Origin: Bacteroidota bacterium
GTDB taxonomy: Bacteria > Bacteroidota > Bacteroidia > Cytophagales > Cyclobacteriaceae
NCBI GenBank assembly: GCA_024280115.1
Contig: JAJRQT010000203.1
Coordinates: 1 to 64,000 of the forward strand
Length of the DNA stretch: 64,000 bases
Direction of reading: 5' to 3'
Shown in pieces: positions 25,671-34,996 of this stretch. Every line of letters begins with the position of its first letter. The first letter of the stretch is position 1. The notes under the pieces were generated by a model. It had not been told where the DNA came from. It was given only the letters and a program-made list of their open reading frames with translations, and made no database searches. A program made the position numbers and the translations under genes.

Positions 25671-26576
25671 CTAAGCCGCTTTTACAGTTTCCTTAATTTC
25701 TGCAGCCCGCTCTTCTTCCGTTTTTTTACGCTTCCATCTTTTATGAGACCACAACCAGTATTGAGGCTTGTCAATGATCATTTTTTCCAGGATCTTTGTG
25801 TGCAATTCAGTGATTTTACCTTTTATTGCGCCAGCCGGATTTTCTTCAATAACTTCAAATACGCCTTCATAATAACCTCTTTTTACTTTGTTGACCTTAA
25901 TATAAAGGACCGGATAATTGTATTTTACAGCAAAGACCTCTGGCCCGGCATGCACCGCTGTTTCCTGGTTGAGGAAGGTTGTCCAATACAATTGATTGCT
26001 GTAAGTAGGTGACTGATCTGCACCAAACACTGTCATGGTGAGCTTGTTTTTATTTGAGATGAACGACCTGGGAACAAGTCCTTTACTAAGAAGCTGCACT
26101 CCATATTTGCTTCTTGACTTTGAAAATTTATTATTAAAGAATTTGTTTGATAGTGGAGCAACTATTCCAATTACCTGGTGCCTGGTATAGACGTCAATAG
26201 CCATTCCGGTCAATTCATAATTATTGTAATGACCTCCAACTAAAATGATACTTCGGCCTTGATTATAAAAATCATCGAGGATTTCTGTATTAACAATCTT
26301 GAATCGCTTTTTAACTTCTTTGAGCGGCATACTAAAAAGCCTGATATTCTCGACAATGAGGTCGCACAGATGAATGTAAAACTCTCTTTGAATTGCCTCT
26401 ATTTCATCCTTTGTTTTATTGGGAAACGAGTTTTTCAGGTTGTCATATACTACTGACTTTCGATAGCCGACTACATGATAGACAAAGAAATAAATCAGTT
26501 CAGATATAAAATACAGAAATGAAAGAGGTAAATAAGATAATGGTTTTAATACCAAATAATACAATAGTCGGCTCAT
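25671..26576 (-). CDS. LpxL/HtrB-type lipid A or lysophospholipid acyltransferase
   Basis: This 301-residue membrane-associated acyltransferase of the LpxL family adds a secondary acyl chain to lipid A or a similar lipid on the inner leaflet. An N-terminal hydrophobic segment (residues 5-37) anchors it. The HX4E motif is His116-Glu121 in GGHYNNYE, followed by VFGADQSP and a C-terminal PQYWLWSHKRWK, which is the family's conserved ending (WxHxRWK). The ~38-bp gap to moeA, which is convergent, holds no clear terminator. Confidence 0.9.
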   Translation of the reverse strand: MSRLLYYLVLKPLSYLPLSFLYFISELIYFFVYHVVGYRKSVVYDNLKNSFPNKTKDEIEAIQREFYIHLCDLIVENIRLFSMPLKEVKKRFKIVNTEILDDFYNQGRSIILVGGHYNNYELTGMAIDVYTRHQVIGIVAPLSNKFFNNKFSKSRSKYGVQLLSKGLVPRSFISNKNKLTMTVFGADQSPTYSNQLYWTTFLNQETAVHAGPEVFAVKYNYPVLYIKVNKVKRGYYEGVFEVIEENPAGAIKGKITELHTKILEKMIIDKPQYWLWSHKRWKRKKTEEERAAEIKETVKAA

Positions 26577-26918
26577 TGATAAACATTAATAGATGGTTAC
26601 AAAAGAATTTTTGCATTTATACTTTACAGCATAATATTCAGAACCCATGATGATTTTCAATGATTTCAATAAAACCAGAAATTAAATAACAATAAGGCTC
26701 ATATTCCCCTCAAGCTAAACACCGCGCAGATTCAGGTTGCAAATATAGGCATTATTGTGATAATAGAATTTTGAGTCCACTCCGAAAAGTATAATACCCC
26801 TAAATCCCCTGAAGGGGACTTTGCATAGTTTGTTGATTTTCAACGATTTCCCCTTTAGGGGATAGGGGTAGAAAAGTTAAAAATCACCAAACTATGACTT
26901 TTCGGAGCGGACTCAATT
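26577..26918. other. 342-bp intergenic region holding a large inverted repeat
   Basis: There is no gene. The left half is plain AT-rich upstream DNA of the acyltransferase gene, while 26771-26916 is a nested inverted repeat that ends two bases from the stop codon of the adjoining OmpA gene. Confidence 0.8.
26771..26916. repeat. 146-bp nested inverted repeat (MITE-like)
   Basis: The outer 20-bp arms (26771-26790 and 26897-26916) match with one mismatch. Inner 17-bp arms (26824-26840 and 26880-26896) also match with one mismatch. Between outer and inner arms each side carries a CCCCTAAATCCCC-type block that is itself palindromic (26796-26820 and about 26850-26870), and these two blocks are inverted relative to each other. 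The whole unit can fold into one long hairpin or a cruciform with side stems. Confidence 0.9.
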
Positions 26919-27647
26919 TTAAAAAATTTTAAAATCCACCCGACGATTTTTTTGTCGTCCCTCTTCTGTTGAGTTGTCATATTTTGGTATGGACTCCCCG
27001 TATCCAATTACCGATACATTCTGTGGTGGAACACCAATATCGTGCATAAGCGTTTCTATCTGTCTGACGCGTTTCATTGATAATTTGAGATTATGATCTC
27101 TATCTCCTCGATCATCAGTATGTCCCTCAACCAGCACCATCTTGCCCTGGAGCGCAAACTCAACGGCCAACAAAAATGGGTCGAAATCCACATATGCAAA
27201 TTCAGCTTCATCAGTAATAAAATATAATGACTCGAGAAGGGGTTCATTAGCTGTTCCATCGCTCATTTTTTCTTTGACCAGCTTTCTGATTTCAGAATGA
27301 CGATCATTGATCGGTGTAGGTAAGGTAATGGATGCAAGATGATCTTTCTGATTTGAAGCTGTAAACTCCGATAAATTTAGTATTTCTTCATTGTTATCCG
27401 GTTCAGTTTGTGAGTTAGATTTCTTATAATGAGATTCGTATGGTTGTGAGCGAATCCTTGAAAAGTCATTATTCCTTTTTCTGAACCTGGTTTTTCTTTT
27501 GAATTTCTTGGTGCGCTTTCTATCCAGTTTATAACACATTTTTGCCGGAGACAATGGTTTGCTTGAAAACAATTGTGCATGAGTGGGTACTATTATAACA
27601 CATAAAAATATGGTAATAAAAAAAATGGCCGGATACCTGTTTATCAC
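26919..27647 (-). CDS. OmpA-family envelope protein
   Basis: This 242-residue exported protein has a signal peptide ending near PTHAQ. A basic middle (RKRTKKFKRKTRFRKRN) is followed by a low-complexity linker. A C-terminal OmpA peptidoglycan-binding domain (about 150-242) contains LVEGHTDDRGDRDHNLKLSMKRVRQIE and GYGESIPKYDNSTEEGRQKNRRVDF. The Asp and Arg that grip diaminopimelate are present. No N-terminal beta-barrel is visible, so it is probably periplasmic or tethered to a partner. The strongly basic segment is unusual and may bind polyanions such as LPS or peptidoglycan. Confidence 0.88.
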   Translation of the reverse strand: MINRYPAIFFITIFLCVIIVPTHAQLFSSKPLSPAKMCYKLDRKRTKKFKRKTRFRKRNNDFSRIRSQPYESHYKKSNSQTEPDNNEEILNLSEFTASNQKDHLASITLPTPINDRHSEIRKLVKEKMSDGTANEPLLESLYFITDEAEFAYVDFDPFLLAVEFALQGKMVLVEGHTDDRGDRDHNLKLSMKRVRQIETLMHDIGVPPQNVSVIGYGESIPKYDNSTEEGRQKNRRVDFKIF

Positions 27648-27793
27648 TTTATAAAATTATAAGACTCTGTTTCATACACACCGATTTGCATTGCTCCGGT
27701 ATATATATGAAAATTAATCCACAGGTAAACCTAATTTTTAATTTATGAAATATTAATGATTACCAGTGTAAGAATATTTTTAATTTTAAATTA

Positions 27794-28417
27794 TTATACA
27801 TCCCAGATCATCTTTACTCCTTCATAAATCATCATGCCGGAAAGCAGGAGTAGGACTGCGCCCGTAATTTTCATGATTTTTCCATATACATTGGAATTTA
27901 GAAATCCCTTTGCCTTATTGGTAATCAAAGCTATGATTACTTTGGATCCTACGAGCAGTAAATAAAATCCAATAATAAAAGCAAAAGAAGTTGTAGCTCC
28001 TGATTTACTAGCTTTGAGAAAGACCGGAGCGCCTATGGTAATCCAGAAAAGATAAGGATGAGGGCTTAAAATATTGGCAATTATGCCGTACTTCATTGAG
28101 GATCTATAATCAGCGGCTGAGCGATTAGTAATAGGATTATATCTGAAATTCCCGATAGCGAGGTAAATTAAAAACAACCCACCCATTACAGATAAAATTC
28201 CGGGAATCAATTCATTGGTCGAAACAGATTTTAGAATATAAATGGAGAAAAGAACAATTGGTAAATCGGTAATAAGTGGCGCTATGGCTATGAATATTCC
28301 ATTTATTTTATTGCCTTTCAAGGTTTCTGAAATGACCATAGTCAACAAAGGCCCCGGAGCGATTCCCGCTGCAAGGCCTAAGGTGATTCCATATATGAAA
28401 AATTCCGTTTTTTCCAG
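27794..28417 (-). CDS. LysE-family transporter with no ATG start
   Basis: This inner-membrane exporter of the LysE/RhtB type has about six helices. The family's first helix and its APGP signature are encoded in frame upstream of the first usual start codon (EFFIYGITLGLAAGIAPGP), so starting at TTG 28348 would remove conserved sequence. In that upstream frame no ATG, GTG or TTG occurs before a stop, and the best candidate is CTG at 28415-28417, just after the stop of the preceding gene (28425-28427). Translational coupling to that gene is likely. Alternatively an original start has been mutated. The solute is unknown; amino acids are usual for the family. Confidence 0.75.
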   Translation of the reverse strand: MEKTEFFIYGITLGLAAGIAPGPLLTMVISETLKGNKINGIFIAIAPLITDLPIVLFSIYILKSVSTNELIPGILSVMGGLFLIYLAIGNFRYNPITNRSAADYRSSMKYGIIANILSPHPYLFWITIGAPVFLKASKSGATTSFAFIIGFYLLLVGSKVIIALITNKAKGFLNSNVYGKIMKITGAVLLLLSGMMIYEGVKMIWDV

Positions 28418-28424
28418 ATTAGAG

Positions 28425-29213
28425 CTAAATTTGAGAACAAGAAGCCGGTTTCATGATAATATCTGTAATATTTGAAACAGTGTCTTTGTACTGCTCAAGG
28501 TTTTTAATAGCATTCCAGCCCGGACTTTTTCCGAATACATTCCATTTTAAATCCCTGTCAGCCATATCCTTGAAAACAACCATATAAGTTAGATTGGGTA
28601 CTAACTCACCAAATAGTGTTTCTCCAAAAAATACCGGCTGTAAGCCTGTATCCTTGAAAACCTTTATCTCGCCACCTTCATTGAACATACTTATCTTCCT
28701 CTGACCTTTGAGGTAATTATGGCTTTCGTAAATCCTCATTTCCAGAATTCGCTGATCTCCCATGCTTTCCTTAGGTGATACTAATTTTGGCATGTTTTTA
28801 AACGCCTTCATCAATCCACGCTCTATGCGAATATATGCAGGATTATCCATGGTCGATTCAAGATAATCACTCCCGGCCTTTCGATAATTATCGTCCTCCA
28901 ATAATCTATCGCGGTAAGTCATCACGGAGTCCATATCATCGTGAGGAATAATAACGAGGAGTGTTGGATCATTTGGACCGTACATTATCTTGAATACACC
29001 AATATCCTTAATGCCAAGTTTATTTAAAGCGGGTATAGCAGCATCTGCATAATACTTTTCAACTCTGCCTTTATTGGAGCCATGAGGTAATTTATATTTT
29101 AACACTTCAATATATTGCTGATTTTCGGCTGATGCATTCTTTACGTTTGAATACGCTGCCATAGGAGCAATTGCCAATGGCCCGAGACCGGCTAAAAAAT
29201 TTCTTCTTTTCAT
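28425..29213 (-). CDS. NIPSNAP-domain protein with Tat signal
   Basis: This 262-residue exported protein begins MKRRNFLAGLGPLAIAPMAA, a twin-arginine signal. Two ferredoxin-like alpha-beta repeats follow, each with the NIPSNAP pattern (YIEVLKYKLPHGS...IPALNKLGIKDIGVF and RILEMRIYESHNYLKGQRKISMF). Family members bind small ligands as dimers, but no general reaction is established. In Bacteroidota such genes often lie next to exported sugar isomerases, and one is the next upstream gene here. It precedes the LysE transporter with an 8-base gap to that gene's likely start. Confidence 0.85.
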   Translation of the reverse strand: MKRRNFLAGLGPLAIAPMAAYSNVKNASAENQQYIEVLKYKLPHGSNKGRVEKYYADAAIPALNKLGIKDIGVFKIMYGPNDPTLLVIIPHDDMDSVMTYRDRLLEDDNYRKAGSDYLESTMDNPAYIRIERGLMKAFKNMPKLVSPKESMGDQRILEMRIYESHNYLKGQRKISMFNEGGEIKVFKDTGLQPVFFGETLFGELVPNLTYMVVFKDMADRDLKWNVFGKSPGWNAIKNLEQYKDTVSNITDIIMKPASCSQI

Positions 29214-29336
29214 GATTTTGGATTTATTGTTAAATAAAAATATAAAGTATAGGTCAAAGTCGATTATACAACCTGGTGAATTGCCAAATTAAAGCTATAC
29301 AATAATCAGTTTCATTCTTAGATAGCAAAGCGAATT

Positions 29337-30173
29337 TTATGCAATTGAATCGAGACAGCCGTGCACATATCCGACTGATTCGCATAAACCAGGCAAAGGA
29401 TCTTCAGCATCTTTCTCGTATTCAAAACTGACAACACCTTCATACCTCATGTCAACCAACAATGTTAAAAATTTAGGTATATTGATTACCCCTCGTCCGA
29501 TTTCTACAGTTTTTCCATCCTCTTTCGCCTTATCTACATCTTTTATGTGAATGTCAAGCAATCTTGAAAAGTACTTTTTAACAACCTGTAATGGATCAAC
29601 ACCGATTCTTTGAGTATGACCAATATCCATACACAATCCAAACCTGGGGTCCATATCTTTAATTTTTTCAATAACACTTTCAGGACTTGGATATTTTTTA
29701 TCACCTGGTCCGTGATTATGAATAGCAACCTTAATGTCATATTCCTTTATTTTCTCATTGGTATAGTTTATTAGTTCATGTTCCGGGACACCTACGATCA
29801 AAGACATACCGGCATTTTTTGCATATTCAAAAGCCTGATCAACTTCCTCTTTACTTTTCATATAAATAACACCACCACCGTACAGATTCATCCCTGCATC
29901 ACTCACCGCTTTTGCTCCTTCTTTCAAATCTTCCACGGAAGCATCCAATGGTAAGTGCATGCTTTTGAAACATATATAATCAAGTCCTGCACGTTTTGTC
30001 ATGGCAATGGTTTGTGCCTGATCGAATTTTCTAAAGCTGTATGATGCCAGGCCAAGATTAAGTTTATAGGATTTGACATTTGGTATTGCCTCTACCGGAT
30101 TGATAGCAACAAATGACGCCGCAGCAGTTATGCCCGATATTTTTAAAAAATCTCTTCTCGTTGTTCCTTTCAT
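29337..30173 (-). CDS. Exported sugar phosphate isomerase/epimerase-like TIM barrel (Tat)
   Basis: This 278-residue xylose-isomerase-like TIM-barrel protein has a clear Tat signal, TTRRDFLK, near its start. I therefore choose ATG 30173 (MKGTTRRDFLK) over an earlier Met at 30206 that would bury the signal. Metal-site residues are visible in AIHNHGPGD, CMDIGHTQRIG, DIHIKDVD and SFEYEKD (Glu/Asp/His set). Substrates in this family are sugars, inositols or keto-sugars; the periplasmic location suggests processing of imported or released sugars. It is transcribed towards the NIPSNAP gene, 123 bases away. Confidence 0.88.
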   Translation of the reverse strand: MKGTTRRDFLKISGITAAASFVAINPVEAIPNVKSYKLNLGLASYSFRKFDQAQTIAMTKRAGLDYICFKSMHLPLDASVEDLKEGAKAVSDAGMNLYGGGVIYMKSKEEVDQAFEYAKNAGMSLIVGVPEHELINYTNEKIKEYDIKVAIHNHGPGDKKYPSPESVIEKIKDMDPRFGLCMDIGHTQRIGVDPLQVVKKYFSRLLDIHIKDVDKAKEDGKTVEIGRGVINIPKFLTLLVDMRYEGVVSFEYEKDAEDPLPGLCESVGYVHGCLDSIA

Positions 30174-30335
30174 GAGTACTTTAATTTTTGGGTATAATAA
30201 AAACATGAATGTAATATTTATTCTCCATTTTTATGATACTATTTTGGGAAAAATTAATTGATCCCAATGCTCTTTTTGATTTGCCCAACCAGCATTATTG
30301 ATTAAATTGCAATCACTCAATTTTTAAACGCATCT

Positions 30336-32645
30336 ATGAAATCGATCCATTTTTTTTATAAGAATAAAGTTACTTTTCTTATTGTCACCTTTTTCTGTTT
30401 ATGGGCGAGTGCAGCAACTCTATATAGTTGCCGTGAACAACCAAAACGCATTGATGATGAATTAATTAATGAGTCGGATAGAGTGCATCCAGAACTGGTA
30501 AACGCTGACTATGTTGGGAGTGAATCATGCAAATCCTGTCATGAACAGGAATATGACGATTGGGAAGGTTCTCACCATGATAAGGCAATGATGACAGCAG
30601 ATGCAAACTCTGTACTGGCAAATTTCGATACTACTTTTGCTAACCAGGGAGTCACATCTAAATTTTATACCAAAGACGGCAAATACTTCGTAAATACCGA
30701 AGGTTCTGATGGCCAATATTATGATTATGAGATTATTTATACCTTCGGATTTACACCGCTTCAGCAGTATATCGTTGAATTTCCCAGAGGTAAATTTCAA
30801 TGTTTAAGAACTGCATGGGATACTGAAAAGAAAGTTTGGTTTGACCTATATCCGAATATGAAGGTGGTTCATGATGAATGGATTCACTGGACAAAAGGTG
30901 GATTGAACTGGAATACGATGTGTTCGGATTGCCACTCCACCCTGGTAAAGAAAAATTACAATCCGGTAAAAGATTCCTACAATACTACGTTTTCAATTAT
31001 TAATGTTAGCTGTGAGTCGTGCCATGGTCCCGGAAAAGAGCATGTGCAAATCGCGGAAACTGAAGAATTCAAGAATAATCCGGACACTACCAAATATCTC
31101 GGCAATTTATACATGGGTAAATATACACTCCCAAAACAGATGGTGGACGAATGTGCGCGATGCCATTCCTTGAGAACTCAATACACTGAATTTTATGATC
31201 ATGAAGGGATATATATGGATCATTATGCCCCGGATTTGTTGAGGGATGAAATATATTACGCTGATGGACAGATACTTGGAGAGGTATATGTATATGGTTC
31301 CTTTATGCAGAGTAAAATGTATTCACTGAATATAAAATGTAATGATTGTCATAATGTACACTCTCTTCAATTGAAATTTCAGGGCAATGAATTGTGCCTT
31401 CAATGTCATGAAGTAGAAAAATACGATACTAAAAAGCATCATTTTCATCTAATGGAAACTGACGCTGCGGAATGCATTAGTTGCCACATGCCAGGTAGAA
31501 TTTACATGGGGAATGATTTCAGAAGAGATCATAGCCTCAGGGTTCCAAGGCCTGATTTAAGTGCGAGATATGGTGTTCCAAATACTTGTAACGAATCAGG
31601 CTGTCACGATGATCAGTCAGCAGAATGGGCAGCGGAAGCTGTAAAAGAATGGTATGGACCAGAAAGAGTCAAGCATTTCTCAGATGTGCTGACATTTGGT
31701 CGAACAAGGGTTCCTGAAGCTATTCCCGGGTTAATCGAGTTGGCAAAGGATAAGAGTGAGCCGGTTATAGCCAGGTCAACAGCCATTTTGTATCTTGGAG
31801 AGACCATAGATCCACAGGCTTTTGAGGCCATTGCTTCATTGCTGAACGACAATGATCCGCTGGTAAGATATACTTCTGCAAAATATTTGGATGTGTTACC
31901 TCCGCAGGATAAAGCTCCGTTGCTGGCTCCGCTGCTTGTTGATAATGTGAGATCTGTTAGAATTTCAGCATTGGGCTCATTAGTGGGAGTACCCAAAAAT
32001 CTCATGAGCAGCCTGGATCAGGCAAACTACGATAATGTTTTTAAAGAGTATTGGACAGGGATTCAAATAAGGTCTGATTTTCCCGGAGGGCAAATGGAAA
32101 TTGCTCAGTATTATGAGAAAACCGGTAATCCATCTTTGGCAGAACAAGCCTATGTAAAAGCAATAGAATTAGACAGTTACTATAATCCTGCGCGAGTTAA
32201 TCTTGCCAACTTATATTATAATCAGAATAGATTTAAAGAGGCTGAGGATCTGTTTAAAAAAGTAATCGAATTAGAACCGGCCTTTGGTCAGGCCTACTAT
32301 TCGTTGGGGTTGTTATATGCAGAACAAAATAAAATGCTCGAGGCCGTTGATTATCTTAAAGAGGCTACGGATAAAATTGATTATAATGATAGAGTGCCAT
32401 ACAATTATGGTCTTATCCTACAAAGACTTGGTAAAAGGACTGAAGCAGAAGCTGCCTTTAAGAAAGGGCTTAAAATCAATCCAAACTCACCTTCCAACCT
32501 GTATGCGTTGGGTTATTTGTACTTCGAACAGAAAAGATTTCAGGAAGCATCTTCGGTTTTAAGCAGGCTGGTAACAATAGATCCTAATAATCAACAATAC
32601 CAGCAGCTTTACCAGGGGGTTCAGCAAGCTTTAGGTCAAAATTGA
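30336..32645 (+). CDS. Multihaem c-type cytochrome with HEAT and TPR repeats, lipoprotein
   Basis: A 769-residue lipoprotein (lipobox LYSC, Cys32). Seven CXXCH haem sites are at residues 65, 196, 226, 273, 335, 354 and 380, and an eighth possible site of the CX4CH form is at 418 (CNESGCH). The first half resembles the cytochrome c554 / multihaem NapC-like fold group. Residues about 440-560 contain HEAT-like repeats (IPGLIELAKDKSEPVIARST, DNDPLVRYTSAKYL) and residues about 580-769 are five TPR units. It probably moves electrons in the periplasm and docks partner proteins through its repeats. The gene stands alone, without a recognisable reductase subunit beside it. Confidence 0.9.
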   Translation: MKSIHFFYKNKVTFLIVTFFCLWASAATLYSCREQPKRIDDELINESDRVHPELVNADYVGSESCKSCHEQEYDDWEGSHHDKAMMTADANSVLANFDTTFANQGVTSKFYTKDGKYFVNTEGSDGQYYDYEIIYTFGFTPLQQYIVEFPRGKFQCLRTAWDTEKKVWFDLYPNMKVVHDEWIHWTKGGLNWNTMCSDCHSTLVKKNYNPVKDSYNTTFSIINVSCESCHGPGKEHVQIAETEEFKNNPDTTKYLGNLYMGKYTLPKQMVDECARCHSLRTQYTEFYDHEGIYMDHYAPDLLRDEIYYADGQILGEVYVYGSFMQSKMYSLNIKCNDCHNVHSLQLKFQGNELCLQCHEVEKYDTKKHHFHLMETDAAECISCHMPGRIYMGNDFRRDHSLRVPRPDLSARYGVPNTCNESGCHDDQSAEWAAEAVKEWYGPERVKHFSDVLTFGRTRVPEAIPGLIELAKDKSEPVIARSTAILYLGETIDPQAFEAIASLLNDNDPLVRYTSAKYLDVLPPQDKAPLLAPLLVDNVRSVRISALGSLVGVPKNLMSSLDQANYDNVFKEYWTGIQIRSDFPGGQMEIAQYYEKTGNPSLAEQAYVKAIELDSYYNPARVNLANLYYNQNRFKEAEDLFKKVIELEPAFGQAYYSLGLLYAEQNKMLEAVDYLKEATDKIDYNDRVPYNYGLILQRLGKRTEAEAAFKKGLKINPNSPSNLYALGYLYFEQKRFQEASSVLSRLVTIDPNNQQYQQLYQGVQQALGQN

Positions 32646-32794
32646 TAAAATGTCGTAGCAATCTTTTATAAGAACAACTTTTATTACTCCCTCCACAATG
32701 ATATTTCGATTCATTGATTATCGATATATGATTAAATTTTTGAGAGAAGTAAAGATTTCTTTAATTTCAATAAAAATGGTTGATTAGTCATAGA

Positions 32795-34987
32795 ATGTCT
32801 TTAATCTTAAAAAGGAATGTTGCAACAGGGATAGTTTGGGTTTCCATACCAGAGGCAGATCTTTATTTATGCTGTGGTTGCCCTGCTGACACTGTGAAGC
32901 ATTTGAGAAAAGCGGGATTAATTAACACCATAAATAGCACAGGAACAGAAGATGGGCCAAATGCCGTATTATTGTCAGACACGCTCATACAAAATGGTCA
33001 GGTATCTAATCTTACCGAGTTTCCTATTCTACAAATGCTGTACCTACAGGGAATGAATCTGCCCAATCACCCCAATTATCAAAATAATCAGCCAATTTTA
33101 ATCGGCAATGAAGAACAGATAAATGCCCAGCTAGATTATGCTACAATTGGTAATCACGGACTTTCTTCAATAGAAGAAATTATGGAAGCCGGGATTTCAT
33201 TGAAAAATGCGGAGAAAATTTTTGCAACCAAGCTTCACTATTCCAATGGGGCACTCACCTATATGAAGGATATTGTGTCTTCTGTAAAGCTTGATGACGA
33301 CCATGCTGAAATTAAAAATAGTGTATTCATCACAAGAATAGATATCAATGTATTTCAAATAAAATATAAGGGGGAACAGGTTGAAGTTGATCTAAATATA
33401 AATCCGAACGAACATTACAGACCTCCATATCAATTGCCATTTAGAGAAATAAAACCTGAGTATTTTACCATTGTTCATACAGGGGAGGGAAACGGTTGGG
33501 ACCAGCATCGTCCCTGCATGGCAAGTGTTATTTTCTTTAAAGATAAAACCTACCTGATCGATGCAGGTCCGAATATTTTAAATAATCTATCTTATCTCGG
33601 CATTGGTCTTTCTGAAATTGACGGGATTTTTCTGAGCCACATACATGATGACCATTTTGCAGGGATTACCGAACTTTTAAACGTTGAGAAAAAGCTTAAT
33701 CTTTATCTTACTAAAGTTGTATTGAAAACCGCTGAAAAAAAACTCAAGGCGTTGTTGATGTCAGATTATAACTTGCTCAATGTTGCGTTCAATTGTATAG
33801 AACTTGAATTCAATGAATGGAGGAATATCGAAGGCCTTGAAGTAAAACCTGTTTATTCTCCACATACGGTAGAGACGAGTATATTTAACTTTAGAGTGTT
33901 AACAGATAATAATTATAAAACATATACTCATCTGTCAGACACCATTAACCTATCGGAATTTAAAGTAATCATTGATGAATCGCCAAATATTTTTTCTTCG
34001 GCTGATTTCTCCTCGGTGAAAAATAACTATTTGACAAAAGTAGATTTAAAAAAAATTGATGTTGGTGGAGGGCTTATTCACGGGCATTTGTCAGATTATA
34101 TCGATGATGAATCCAAGCTTTTAGTTGCAGCTCATACCACTAAATTTATAGAATCAGAAAGTGAAAATATAGTAAATGTAAATTTCGGAGACGCTCATAA
34201 TCTAATTGAAGACAGTGAGTATAATCTATTGAAAAAGAAGGCATTAAAATTTTTAGAACTATATTTTAGTACACTTGAGGCTAATGATTTAGATCTTTTG
34301 GCAAGCCAGCAGATTAAGAAAGCAGCACCCGGAGAAAAAATCATTTCTAAAGATAATAATTCAAATAAAATTATATTGATTTTATGCGGATTGGTAGAGT
34401 TTGAATCTAAAAATGGAGATAAGCATTATATAGACACGGGCAATTTTATTGGATACTCCCTGCGTTACTTTCGTTATGATCTCCCTGCAAAATATGAAGC
34501 ATGGAGTAATGTGAAATATATTGAATATGATGACCAATTTATAAATAAATTTATAAGAGAATTCAGCCTTGTAAATGAATTTATTGATCGTATTCATATT
34601 GCCAAAATCCTGAGAAATTCGTGTTTAATTGAAGGCTCGGTAAATAATGCGGTATTATACGAAATCAGTAAATTTTCGACTGTAAAAGTTATTGAGGAAG
34701 GTGAATTTAATGAAAAAGATCTCCCTGAAAACCTGTTCATAATTTCTGAAGGAGAGGTGGAAATCAGGTTTGAGAATAAATCAAAGTTGAATATTTTTCC
34801 TAATGAACATTTCGGAGGTACTGAGCTATTAAAAGGGTACAGAAGGAAACAATCTTATGAATGTAAAGGGAAAGTAGAAGTTTTGTCCATTCCTGTTGAA
34901 AGTATTGAAAATGTACCTCAGTTGATGTGGAGATTGATTGAAATAGAAAAAATAAGGTATCAGTTAAGTATTTTTAGGGCCAAATAA
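32795..34987 (+). CDS. MBL-fold hydrolase fused to cyclic-nucleotide-binding-like domains
   Basis: A 730-residue cytosolic protein. Residues 1-225 are an N-terminal region with a CCGCP cluster and no family I know. Residues about 225-490 are a metallo-beta-lactamase fold with the metal motif SHIHDDH (282-288), the ligand DAGP, and later YSPH, THLSD and LIHGHLSD. About 505-730 contains two cupin-like CNB modules. The second has a phosphate cassette reading FGGTELLKGYRRKQSYECKG that lacks the standard Arg-Ser/Thr-Ala ending, so ligand binding is doubtful. I use ATG 32795, because the earlier TTG adds five unsupported residues. It lies 9 bp before another CNB gene, so the two act together. Confidence 0.85.
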   Translation: MSLILKRNVATGIVWVSIPEADLYLCCGCPADTVKHLRKAGLINTINSTGTEDGPNAVLLSDTLIQNGQVSNLTEFPILQMLYLQGMNLPNHPNYQNNQPILIGNEEQINAQLDYATIGNHGLSSIEEIMEAGISLKNAEKIFATKLHYSNGALTYMKDIVSSVKLDDDHAEIKNSVFITRIDINVFQIKYKGEQVEVDLNINPNEHYRPPYQLPFREIKPEYFTIVHTGEGNGWDQHRPCMASVIFFKDKTYLIDAGPNILNNLSYLGIGLSEIDGIFLSHIHDDHFAGITELLNVEKKLNLYLTKVVLKTAEKKLKALLMSDYNLLNVAFNCIELEFNEWRNIEGLEVKPVYSPHTVETSIFNFRVLTDNNYKTYTHLSDTINLSEFKVIIDESPNIFSSADFSSVKNNYLTKVDLKKIDVGGGLIHGHLSDYIDDESKLLVAAHTTKFIESESENIVNVNFGDAHNLIEDSEYNLLKKKALKFLELYFSTLEANDLDLLASQQIKKAAPGEKIISKDNNSNKIILILCGLVEFESKNGDKHYIDTGNFIGYSLRYFRYDLPAKYEAWSNVKYIEYDDQFINKFIREFSLVNEFIDRIHIAKILRNSCLIEGSVNNAVLYEISKFSTVKVIEEGEFNEKDLPENLFIISEGEVEIRFENKSKLNIFPNEHFGGTELLKGYRRKQSYECKGKVEVLSIPVESIENVPQLMWRLIEIEKIRYQLSIFRAK

Positions 34988-34996
34988 TTTTTTGAT

